Below are positions 35,445-46,500 of a stretch of 64,000 bases of DNA, one piece after another. This DNA comes from Pseudorasbora parva (taxonomy: Eukaryota; Chordata; Actinopteri; Cypriniformes; Gobionidae). Numbering within the stretch: the stretch's first letter is position 1; each line of letters starts with the position of its first letter. A program made the position numbers and the translations under genes. Under the pieces are notes generated by a model, which saw nothing but the letters and a program-made list of their open reading frames with translations, searched no databases and was not told the origin of the DNA. The stretch is from positions 20,597,950 through 20,661,949 of the forward strand of contig NC_090177.1 of NCBI RefSeq assembly GCF_024679245.1, given 5' to 3'.

Positions 35445-36879
35445 TTAACGTTGAAATACCTCTTCCTCCATCTTTCCTTGTGGCAAAAACTGAAATTGCC
35501 ATTTTGCTGAGGAAAGCACGGATTTCCCCTCAGTATTGGGGAAACCCTCTCGACCAACGAAGTTGCGATTACTCCGCCAAAACAGAAGGGGCGTGAGAGA
35601 ACCCGCAGCCCCACTGGAATCGTGCGAAGAAGCCACGGTGTTGTTAGTGCGCACGCACGCCACCGTTTGACTTCGAGGCGGGCAGCGAGGATTCCCAGGC
35701 ATCACCTGTGGAACACCGCTGCAAAATGAATGACCTTGCATTTTCCTCCTCTGTTAGTACAGAATATGAGGTTAGCTGCTTCAGTGCATTCGGATTGTTT
35801 TGACAAATCAACACATGAGGTTTTGTATACTCAACATGCTTAAAACTGAACCCGCTATTTTGCAGGGTTACTTCTAGAAAAGATCAGCAGGAGAGTTTGC
35901 ACCGCTGATTTTACTGAAGTCAAACAAGCTTCTCTCTATCATGGCAGGTCACTGCCGACAAACCTTGTTGCCGCTCTGCAATACAGGCCATGCAAGGACC
36001 ATCACTTCGCTTCCACCCACCTCGAGGGGACGGCGATCTGCCCTGCTTGAATATTTATAGCGTCAGAGCATTTCTCGCCTGCGTCCAGCGAGACCGAATC
36101 ACCCTGTGAAAGCTACACCGATATTCCTCGGTCTACACTCGATCTTCCCAACTTTTAGTGGCCTCCGAAACCGGTGATCACCGCCTCTGGGTCGGGACCT
36201 GAAGACAGGAGCGGGCCTTGTTTGGCCACTGCCCCGCTAAGCGGAACAATAGAGCTGCCGGTAGAGTGCAGCATGCACTGCGGTTGGCGAGATCTAGCCT
36301 AGCCGCTTAGCGCGGACAATTCCAAACACACTAGACAGTGTGATGTATACATGAGTATACCATAAACACCCACATGTCATAGGACGGGCAGGTATCCAGA
36401 TATTTCTTCTGAAAAAGTTTATTAGCCATTTGTTAGTTGTACTAAACTCAAGCTAAACACTTATCTTGTATGCCTTTCCTTCAATAAGATTCACCACTGA
36501 GGGTTATCGTGTGAATGTGGCTTAAGTTGAACATTTTGTTTTGAGAAAAACGTATTAGCCTTTAGTTAGCATAGCTAAACTTGTTGCTAAAAAGCTTTCT
36601 CTTAGACCTTCATTTCGACAAGAATCACCACTGTGGGCTTCCCTTATGAAAATGTGGTGTGATGGTGTTCAGGCAGCCCAGTGAAGAGCTGAAGAACAAA
36701 GAGGGTGATGCATACAACAGCATTTATATGCTGTGGACAAGTGACCCCGCCCACGTTGTCATGCGTCATTGGCCTTTCAGCCATGAATAAAGGTGTCTTC
36801 AGCAGATGGCGCTAGAGCGCAATATCCCATAGTCATGTGTTGTACCGAGTGAACCGGCTGAATGGGAATGAATAGTTCA

Positions 36880-37745
36880 TTTTGAAGAATCTTTAATATG
36901 ACTCGAACAACGGGTTGTCTCAGAGAGCGATTTGTTCATTTTGTGTCGACCGCGCATGCGCAACATCCCATATGTTCATACAGGAAACAGAATTGATTAG
37001 TTCATCTTTCAAGTCCGGGTTTGAGCATGGGTTTGAGTCATTCGTTTAAGTCCCAGACCCATAGCAAGGCTATGCAGTCTGTACCGGAAACAGAAATTAT
37101 TAGTTCTCAGTCCCGATAGAGTATCGTTCTTTTGTCACGTGACGTGACAGCCGTGTGTTGGATACAGAAATAGTTAATTCACAACCTTCCTCAGTGCGTA
37201 GTTTTGTTTGTTTAGTTCCCTTTTTTTTTTAGCTAGTATAATAATTGATTTTCCTATGAATCCTCGACACATTGGTTTGGTCAGAATGGATAGGCATAAT
37301 AAAAGTGTATTGCCCATATCTTCTGATGATTTTATAATGATATATTACAACATGCAGTCAAAATTACGACTGTAATGTTGAATATGTTGTGAGACACTGA
37401 ACCGGCGCAGTCATGTGACAAAAGAACGAGACTCCGAGTCAGACCCGAAGACTCAAAAGATGAACTGTTTCCACATTCAGCCTATGCAGACTTGAACGAG
37501 AAGATTCGAAAGATGAACTAATCTTTACTGTTTCCGGTCGCTGCATAGCCTTGCCTATATGGGGCTGGGACTTGATGAACGAATGACTCGAAGACTCGAG
37601 AGAAGTGATCTTTTCTGTTTACGGACGCATGTATTACATATGAGGCTGTCTGTCACGGCCCAGATCAGACATGATGACAGAACCAACGGCTCGAACCAGA
37701 AGAGGCGTACTAATCTTTCTAGGAAACAGATGTGATTAAATGTGA
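36880..37745. repeat. Large imperfect foldback element next to the DIRS element
   Basis: GTTCATCTTT, GAGTCATTCGTT and GCAAGGCTATGCAG at about 36995-37085 are mirrored by AACGAATGACTC, CTGCATAGCCTTGC and AAGATGAACT at about 37450-37590. Another mirrored pair is TTCTTTTGTCACGTGA (37128) and TCATGTGACAAAAGAA (37410). The DIRS element may have inserted at its edge. Confidence 0.6.
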
Positions 37746-40107
37746 AGTGAATAAAGAAAGAAAGATTTGGATCGGAAGGTGAGGCAAGCCCAGCAATTAA
37801 TCATTTCTTTCTTAAAGTTTGGCCATGATTGCATTAGCTTATAGTTTATTTTTAAGTACTAAATGTGTTGAAAAATATAACATGTAACATTTTAATTAGA
37901 TTCTGCTGAAATTAACTAAATGACTTGAAAAAAGATTAGTTCATTTTGCTGAATGAGATTCAAAGATCTGAGTCAGTAAAATGATCCGAACTTCCCACCA
38001 CTGTAAAAAGCCTTCTGAAGGAAAAAAAGTGCAGTCTGCCATGATTGGTCAGCTGGCACGAGTCTGTTGTGATTGGTCTACTGCTAAGAGCATGTGTTAG
38101 AAATGTAACACCTCTTACCATAATGTCTTGTTGCCTATGCAAAGGTGTTGATGCGTTGAGGAATGCTCTCAGCGTGACCAGTGTCTGAAGCATGTGTAAA
38201 CACACGACAATATTCGTTGGCAGACGGCGGTCCATGAAGCCACACGCAGAGCTCCCGTGAGTAAAAACGATATGCTTGAGTTACCAGCTATACTCTTTTG
38301 TCTGAAGGAGAAACGCAGGCAAGCCTGAGGCATGGCATTGAGACGCAGTGTATCAGTCCCCTTGTCAGGGAACTAGGTTGTATGCGCAACCTGAGAAGTT
38401 TCCATTTGAAGTAGAGCCTTGACAATGCATGTCAAAAAATTTTGCACAATGGCACAATTCCCTAAAGCTAGAATGCACAGGTCCTAGGGAAAACCTAATC
38501 TCGCTATAGCAGACCTTCAGACTGATGGCAGAAGGTCTGGACTGCCCAAGAGGACATTTTACTGATATGTAACACAACCCATCACAGTTTGCTTTGTTCT
38601 GTGTCATGTTTATGGGCTTGTAAGCTCTCATTGTCACAGTTGTATACAGGACATTGTTCTTGTGCCCTATTGGCCTGATTGTACATGTTTAGGTAAAACA
38701 CTGGATAGTATACATGTTCTTTTCACAGAAAAGTTCTGATTGGGGGATTTAAATTACTGAAATCTGGAAACCGCAAGCAGAGCCAATCCTGACCTCCCTG
38801 GGGCCCTAAGCAAAATCTGTTAAGGGGCCCTCCTACCTGACCCGTGAGCTATGTAAACCATTTGCCATTGCCATGCAGTTACACCTGACACCTTAGTGCT
38901 CCCAATACAATCTTCCCTTCTTTGAACAAAACAGTCAAAGAATGAGGTTCAAACAAACAATAGTTATGATAGAGTATTTTCTATAAAATCTTAAGATAGT
39001 ACTTGCTGAAGACGGCTTTACTCTTGGTGAATTTGGCTGTACTGGGTCTTTGCTAGTACTGGCAAAGAGCGCAAGCAAGAGCGCTTTTCTTTCCCCCCGA
39101 CAAAACCGTAGTTGCCAAGTCTGCGTATAACACGCACCTTTGGGCTTCTTCGTTTTGGCAAGTCGTTTTCAAAAATCTTAAATTGCGGGTTGTGGTTTTT
39201 GGGGATTATTTTAAAAAATGTGGTTGTTTATCAGATCGTCAGCGCGTGTCAGAATGGTTAAGTGCACGCACCGAGATGAGAGAGATATGTATAAACTAAT
39301 TTTAGTTAAGGGAATAACATAGTTTAAAATGAAAAAGTGGTGAAGTATCCCTTTAACATTCGCGATTACATTAGCTCCTGGACACAAATTAGCCAGTTCT
39401 GATATTATAGAGGAGGCATAGCAACTCTTTTACCTTGTCAGGTTGTACACGCTTGATCATAACAAGTGTAATTTTAGTAATAGTTAACTTGCTGCAACTT
39501 GCTAAAAACAGTGATAGAAATCAGAAATCAGACTGCCCATCCATGATGTGCTCCTTGCTCCATTCATTGGGTTGTCTGTATGATCTGTCTTGGCAGAGAT
39601 TTGTGGAAATACCTCTTATTCCTTGTAGGTCAATAATGAAATAATGATTTCAGATTCAGAATGATACAGAATAAATCAAGATGAACATTAATTTTGGCCA
39701 GACTTAAAGGTGCCATTGGAGGTATTGATACAATATTTGAAATTATTCTCTGAGAAGGTAGCCTATGTGGCTTAGGTAAGGGAAAAAATACTCCAGACAC
39801 AATTTTACATGTCTATTTACAACCAGGATTTGTCCCTATGAAATGGGTTATTACCTTATCTAGAAGGGTCATGGATAATAATGTTGAGCACTGCTCACTG
39901 AAAAAAAAGCAGTACTCAGATTTTTTCGCAGCAAGGCTCATTTCAGTAGCTCACACAAGTGCAGTTATTTAGTAAACACATTTGCAAACAACTGGCTCGT
40001 GAGTCGTGACAGAACACAGACCACCTGAATGACCCTTAAGCAGAAAATCTCAAATGGAGATTGCTGAAATGCAGCTTGTTTATTGCTGTTTTCAGATCAT
40101 CCGTGTG

Positions 40108-40111
<4 letters not shown>
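37746..40111. other. Intergenic repeat-rich stretch, no gene seen
   Basis: Contains only the repeat copy noted above and fragments of dispersed elements (for example GGGGCCCTAAGCAAA near 38800). No coding gene is supported. Confidence 0.45.
38693..38785. repeat. Dispersed repeat, copy 1
   Basis: AAAACACTGGATAG...CTGAAATCTGG...CCGCAA recurs at 40197-40275 in the same orientation. Confidence 0.6.

Positions 40112-40157
<46 letters not shown>
40112..40157. repeat. (GA)n microsatellite
   Basis: About 23 GA units. Confidence 0.9.
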
Positions 40158-40160
<3 letters not shown>

Positions 40161-40427
40161 TTGCATGCATTTGGTTGCCAGATTGCACATTTGAAGTAAA
40201 ACACTGGATAGAATATGTATTCTTTTAACTGCAAAGCTCTGACTTAAATTATTGAAATCTGGCAGCCGCAACCTTGCATCCTCTCTTTTCCTCGACAAAA
40301 CCAAAGAATGCTTTTAGATCAAGGTTTTGTTTTTTAAATAATATTTTAGTCTTGTCTTTTTTCGTCTACGATATTGCATGATGATATAGTCACAGTTATT
40401 GTGGATGTTTGTCATCTCATCTTGTCT

Positions 40428-40931
40428 TACGGCCTGTTCACACGTGTTTATCACTATGTTTAACGCCTCATGACTAAACAAAGGGCCCCACCGTGAGTGT
40501 GCACACTAACGTGCAAAACGGCAAGAGTAAAAGGGCCATTTAAAAAATACGCCTTGGGTTCTTTGAGATTGACGCTTTTGTTCACATGCCTGCTGAAGTT
40601 AAAGGAAAACGCATCTTGGTGGCGCTCAAGCACAAAATGGTTTTGCCGAGCACTATTGATATTGTGAAGAAATAGACAAAGTAGAATATGAGCTGCTAAT
40701 CCCCGTCACAGTGACACCGCTGCTTGCCAGTTACCAAAAAAAAAGTGTGAATATTTTGGGCAAACACGTAAATACTGTAGTGTAAAGCACCACCTTGTGT
40801 ACCGGGAGCGGCATCTACTAAATTTGCATCTACTGAATCACTTGTGAACACTCAAGACTCGCCGAAAAAACGTCTCGGAAAAACGCTGGCGATAAGCACA
40901 CGTTATATCCGTCCCGGTGTGTAGGCCTTTA
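40428..40931. repeat. TIR element copy (GGCCTGTTCACAC ends)
   Basis: Shares ACTAAACAAAGGGCCC, GTGAGTGTGCACAC and the GGTGGCGCTCAAGCACAA segment with 56166-56793. The right end GTGTGTAGGCCTT is inverted relative to the left. Confidence 0.65.
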
Positions 40932-41005
40932 GTCATGGAAAAAAGGTTGACAACGGACATTTTCTGTCATATGTTCGTTAACAAAATTGACACTAGTCAG
41001 AGAAA

Positions 41006-41275
41006 ACAACTTTATTAAATTAGTGTGGTAGCCATGGCTCATCCATGGCATTTGATTCATCAACCATGGCTAAAGGATTGTGGCCCTTCCTTGCATCAGA
41101 TGTGACAAACTTTGTAAAGAACTGTGCTATATGTGCTCAAGTAAAGGCCTCTTGTCAACGTCCTGCAGGCTTACTTCATCCATTGCCCATTCTTCGTCGT
41201 CCCTGCTCACATTTAGCGGTGGACTTCCTCACTAATCTTCCTCCGCTAATTTTGTCCTTCATGACAACTGTGAGG
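41006..41275 (+). pseudogene. Ty3/Gypsy integrase fragment
   Basis: The translation from 41045 contains [40 protein letters not shown] and [10 protein letters not shown]. These are the integrase zinc-finger C-x2-C half and the start of the catalytic core, with the first core Asp in VDFLT. The reading stops after about 78 codons, and no LTR, reverse transcriptase or further core residues are nearby. It is a dead scrap. Confidence 0.8.
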
Positions 41276-42293
41276 GGGTGAATTTTTTTATAACTAATTG
41301 GTTTTCATTATATAAAGCCTTAAAGTTCTGGATAATTAGGGCGTGGCCACTTTGAATGACAGGTGGATAGCCTGCGGTCTATTAGTTATCACCTCACCTC
41401 CCTATGTAACCGGGAGTGACGCGTGATGACACACTACCAAGATGGCTACGTCCAGCTCGACCCTACTTTACGTTTCAAAACTTCTTTTCAGAATTCATGG
41501 GTGACCTCACGGACACTATGTACATTTTTTTTGTACAATATGTAGTTACTGCGCACCTGAACTGCATTAGGCTCATCATTCTGGCTATATACAGCTCTGC
41601 TTGCACACACTAGAGTTGCAAAGTCTTATTCCTTTTGGGTACATATCAGAGCGTTTCTTCTTGCTGTTTGGATTTCCCTGTGATCCACACCAGCTTGCTG
41701 TGTCCTCAACATTAAAACTTGACCGTTTCAAGTTAAAATCCTAAGAATTAGATGCTTCACCTATGCTCTCAGTCAGGTCAGAAGCAGGCTCCATGCATGC
41801 GTGCTTCCTGAGCCGGGTTATACGGTGAAGCTTGAAAAGGAGAGTTCCCCCGTCAAACTCATCCGCCAGTTCTATCTGCAGTATTCACGACCGAAGCCGC
41901 CTCAGCAGATGCAGAGCCCGAACCACTAAGCGCAGATGCTTAACTCTCATCCCTCAGGAAAAGAGTCAACTGAGCGATCAAATTGCAATTTTTCTGCATC
42001 CAATGACAAACAATATCTTTTGCACATGCAGACAATGTGCCTCCTGCAGACAAAACAGCTGATTATGTGAAACTCGGGCACATTTTTTTTTACTCATGGG
42101 CAGTAAAAAATCTCATGGGTGAATGTTGCCGACTATTAGTCAGTATATCAATATCACAGCTGCGATTACCTTCTGCTTATAGGCTGCTTTACCATAAATG
42201 AGGGATTTTGAAAGGCAAGTTTGAAGAAAAAAAAAATCTTGATAAAAGGGGTACAATTGTAGCAGTCATCTGAAGCAGTCATCTGAAGTCATC

Positions 42294-42380
<87 letters not shown>

Positions 42381-43390
42381 GCAGATTGCTAGACTTTTAA
42401 AGTGCCCATGGCAATTGCTAATAATGTAATCTTGATAATGATGTTTTAGTTATAATAAAACGTGCTTTGTTGTGTAGCTACGTTGTTTTTGAGTTAGAGT
42501 GCAAAATGTACATATTCATGTGCATTGTGCATTTCAAGAAACCTGTAAAATTGTGAAGAACTAAAATGTCTGGCATGTGCTTTTAATTTGAATAACTCCT
42601 GATTCTCTTGGTATTTTACTTTATTTTAGGGTGAGAATTTTGTTTTTCTATTTTCTGGATTCTTTTCTTCTCATCCAATAAAGCTTTTTTGTTTTGGTAA
42701 AGGTTTATTGGGTAAATTATATTGTAAAGGATTACAATTGATGCATTCTCTCTTTCTAATGCATGTAGATGATGAAATTTCACTCTCTCATTCCCTGTTT
42801 TTTAAAGTGAGGAACAAAAGATAAAGTCTTGGATAAGATGATATATTTTTTTCTATTCAGGACCCACTAAACAATTGACAGCTTTCGCCATGTGAGATGG
42901 GTGAGGCAGAAATGGGTAGATTGTTGGAGATAAATGAAGAAAGGTGAGAAATTAGGTCAAAGCTGACAACAGAGATGCTGCTGCAAGATGTTCTGGGAGG
43001 AACCCACCTCCTTAACTGCTTAAAAAGAGAGAATTTCAGCAGAAAAAGGGAGAGCAGATAATGTTGTGTAGATGCTAACTACTGCTGCATGAAGTGATTA
43101 TCAAATGATATGCCATATCACAAGATATATTCTCAATAGCACAATCATCAAGTAAGATTGGGTGAGGTTATCTTTTTTAATTGTTTTAGATTTTATTCAA
43201 TTATTAAATAAGAAGAAATCTAAATAGAAACAGGGTGTCAATTAATTTATTCTGCTTATTTAAAAATCTAGATTTTTAGTAGTTATTCATTATTATTATT
43301 ATTAATATTATTTGGCAATTCCAGACACTGTAATGTTTTGTCTTTAGTTAGTTTTATTTCTCCTATTAGATTCATATACTGAAAAGTCAG
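41276..43390. other. Intergenic upstream of the WxxW gene
   Basis: Holds an (AT)n array at 42297-42377 and AT-rich sequence. Possible 5' UTR or promoter of the WxxW gene may lie in 42850-43390, but I see no clear TATA box or initiator. Confidence 0.45.
42297..42377. repeat. (AT)n microsatellite
   Basis: About 40 AT units. Confidence 0.9.
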
Positions 43391-43394
43391 AAGA

Positions 43395-43510
43395 ATGAGC
43401 AGCAAGGTATGTAATTCCTTTTGATATTATATTATATCATATTATATTATTATACTAATATTTTACTATTCTTTCCCAGGTATTTGCAACCTGGGTGGTT
43501 CTTGCTACAA
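43395..43510 (+). other. Probable signal-peptide exons of the WxxW gene
   Basis: ATG at 43395 in a tiny exon (MSSK) is followed by a GTATGT donor, then exon 43480-43510 ([10 protein letters not shown] plus one base). Its phase 1 joins the first module exon at 43732 in frame, giving ...LATSCITQWF. The hydrophobic core is only about ten residues, so a different 5' exon remains possible. Confidence 0.45.
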
Positions 43511-46500
43511 GTATGTTTGATTATAAATAAAGATATTGGTAAAACTAATTAAAACTGATACTTTAAGAGAGAAAAAAGCTAAAATATCTGTCTCTTATTT
43601 ACAGGTACAATTATCAAACTTTCTACTCAGAGTAGGTTTAATTTATTAAATCTTGCGTGCTATGTCAGCACATTGATATCCTGAAAGACTCTCATCAGGT
43701 CTACTTTTGTCTGTTCTGTGTTATTTATCAGGCTGTATAACACAGTGGTTTGACAGAGATAACCCAAATGGACTTGGGGATTATGAGCTGTTGGCTGACC
43801 TTCTCAGTATATATCCTGAAGAAATATGCCCGAATCCGATTGGCATAGAGGCTCAGACTGTCTCTGGCCAACCAGCATCTCAAACAGGAGACATCTTTCA
43901 AGTGTGAGGTTTAATTCAAGAAACAATGACCTTACATAAACCTGTACAGTATGTAAAGATTATTCTGTTTTTTCTGAAGATACAATCCTACAACTGGGCT
44001 TTCTTGTGTAAACTCTAACCAAGGAGATGGGGTTTGTGCTGATTACAAGGTGCGCTTCACCTGCCCAGAGGAATGGTGTTCAAGTAAGTGACATTTACAC
44101 ACAAAAACTGCAGCTGATTATGGAAATCAAAGTGAAATAATTTCACTAAAGTTACTAAGGAGACTATTATCTTATTATTACGTTTTCTCAATTTAACCTT
44201 TACCTTTAACTTCACCTTCCATTAAATTAAGTTGTACAAGTGAAACTAAATATATCAAAGCACTCAAATTTAGTGAAGTGTTTTTTTTTTTTTTTTTTTA
44301 CAATAGAAGTCAATGAAATGACCTTTTATTGGTCATGAATGAATGGCATCCACTCAACTGGTCATCCTCTGTTAGAATGTAGGACACCCTGGTTTGACCG
44401 AGATGAACCTGGAGGACTGGGAGACTATGAGACGCTGCCGTTAACCCTGGTAACATACCCACTACAGGTCTGCGCTCAGCCCATCGCCATTGAGGTCACA
44501 ACCACTAGTGGGACCCCTGTACTGCCTGGAAGCAACTTTCAAGCGTAGGCTATCTCAAGTGTGAAGAATGTCATATTCTCTGCGCTAAAATTCTTTCAGA
44601 TTAGTCAAATAATGATGTATGCCTATTATTAATGTGAAATCTAGATGTAATGTACTTATCATCACACCAAATATGTTGCATTACTTTTATGTATTTAATA
44701 TTTAATGCACAGTCCTCTATAAGTCTAGTCCTTGGTGTTTTTAGAGCGGCGTATTACAGAAAGTACCTATTTAGGCCCTAATTTAAGATTTGATAAACTA
44801 ATTTAGGATTTTCTACAAATTCGTATTACAGTGAAGCAAATCTTAACTTCGTATCTTACAATCTTATCTTATGTCTAGTTAGGAAATCCCAGAGTTTTTT
44901 TTTTTTTTTTTGTGAAAAGCTTTTTCTATGACTCTGGGAAATCCTAACGCTCTCCATCGAGTTCGATAATCAACTGTCAGGTCTGTTACCAAGCAACCAA
45001 ATATTCGCAAGCTCAAAGCTGCTGTTGTGTGGTAAGTTAAACATAAAATAAACATATTATATACAACATCGGTGTGCTTTTAATTTCATGTGCGGCATAT
45101 AAGTTTTAATACTATGCTATAGAAGTTGAAAAGGTAAAGTATTCAGTTCGGTAAGTCTTCTTTTACCTTCGCTCACTCAGAAAGACAAAGAGTATCGTAA
45201 CGTTAATCTGCTCTGTGATGGCTTAATAATGCAATAATGGCTACCGTAATGTTGGTCGTAATTCGTGTTTTTATTTTATTTTATTGTAATATAAGTGCAT
45301 GCTAACGTTAATTATTTGCAAGTGTTTTGTCTTCAACTGTGCATATCATATCTGGGTAACGTTAACGTTATTCCAATAGTCTCTCCGCCATCAAATATCG
45401 CTGATCTTCACCATATCTAACGTTAATTAAACTACATTTTATGAAGATATTTTGTTCTGTTTTTGCAGATATGATCCATCACAGGGTTTTGCTTGTGTGA
45501 ATGCACAACAGAATGGAGGGTGTCAGGACTACAGGGTCCGTTTCACATGTCCAAAGAGTTTTTGTGGTCCAAGTATGTATCTTAATTTAATATACTTTAA
45601 CACTGTATGTTTATACCAAATCCAGGAAAATTGGGGAATTAAAAAAAGAACTAAAATTTATGATTTGTTAATTCTCTTTTAACTTTATGAAACTGACAAA
45701 AGTACAAAGAAAACATTTCTAATGTTTTTACTGAACAACTTAATTATATTTTGTAAATAATAATAATAAAAAAGAGAAAAAAAGTAAAGATGGCTGCAAG
45801 ACACTCCATAAAAGTTAGGACAGAGGCTTGTTTACAATAAAAAAGGCTGATGAAAGTCTGAATTGTCCCTTTCGTCTTTAGGACTGTGAATGTCCGTTTT
45901 TCTCTCCCCCTGCACACATTTCCACTGTGTTTTATACCATCTGAGATGAGCTCGGGCCCAGATAACTCAGCATTGAACAGATGCATAGCTTTCTCCTTGT
46001 GTAACAGAGATTCAAATGGCATTTCTTGATGCAGTGGCAGACTGCATTAAGGTTAAGTGACAACGGTTTCCAAAGTATGTGACTATATTCAACACAGCAT
46101 GACAGTTTCTCATGAGGGTTCAAAGGTCACACCCATTCAACAGAGGTCTCCTGCCTTGCCCTGGGAGTTTTCTGAATCGCAATCATTTCACAATATTATG
46201 TATGTAGATGGTGAAAGAGCTAAAATCTTTGCAATATCTTGAGTTGATAAATCTGAATTTTTTTTTTTTTTGGTTGTTTGATAATTCACTCATGAAATGA
46301 GAGTGAAGTGATGAGCCATGACCCATCTTTGCTTCAAGAGTTTAACATGGATATTCTATAAGCTTTTCACTTTTATTTAGCCTCTGTTCCAACTTTTTGA
46401 GTGTGCAGCAGCAATCAGAATCCGTTTATATTTACACAATACAGTTAAGTTCATCAGTGAAAGCGTTGGAAATCTTTTTTTCTACTTTTGTCAGTTACAA

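Larger units (their letters stand above)
31792..36870 (-). mobile_element. DIRS-like tyrosine-recombinase retroelement, decayed
   Basis: About 200-bp inverted terminal repeats lie at 31792 to about 32010 and about 36668-36870. They share, in inverted order, GTTCACTCGGTACAACACAT, GCGCTCTAGCGCCATCTGCT and GCATGACAACGTGGGCGGGG. A 29-nt segment at 32060-32088 is the exact reverse complement of 31792-31820. It continues into a copy of the other terminus, which is the internal complementary region typical of DIRS elements. On the minus strand, reverse transcriptase (FAYLDDLFLAA, near 35270), RNase H (MMTDASLEGWGA, near 34770) and a downstream VAPRWPAKTGFAT stretch (near 34035) are recognisable in different frames with stops. 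The order (RT, RNase H, then the internal complementary region by the downstream repeat) fits DIRS. I could not identify the recombinase itself. It is not active. Confidence 0.8.

Noticed and set aside
43605..43635. 31-bp segment with ACAG acceptor and GTTTAA donor in the WxxW gene 5' region
   Set aside because: Including it as an exon breaks the reading frame into module 1. Skipping it keeps all phases consistent.
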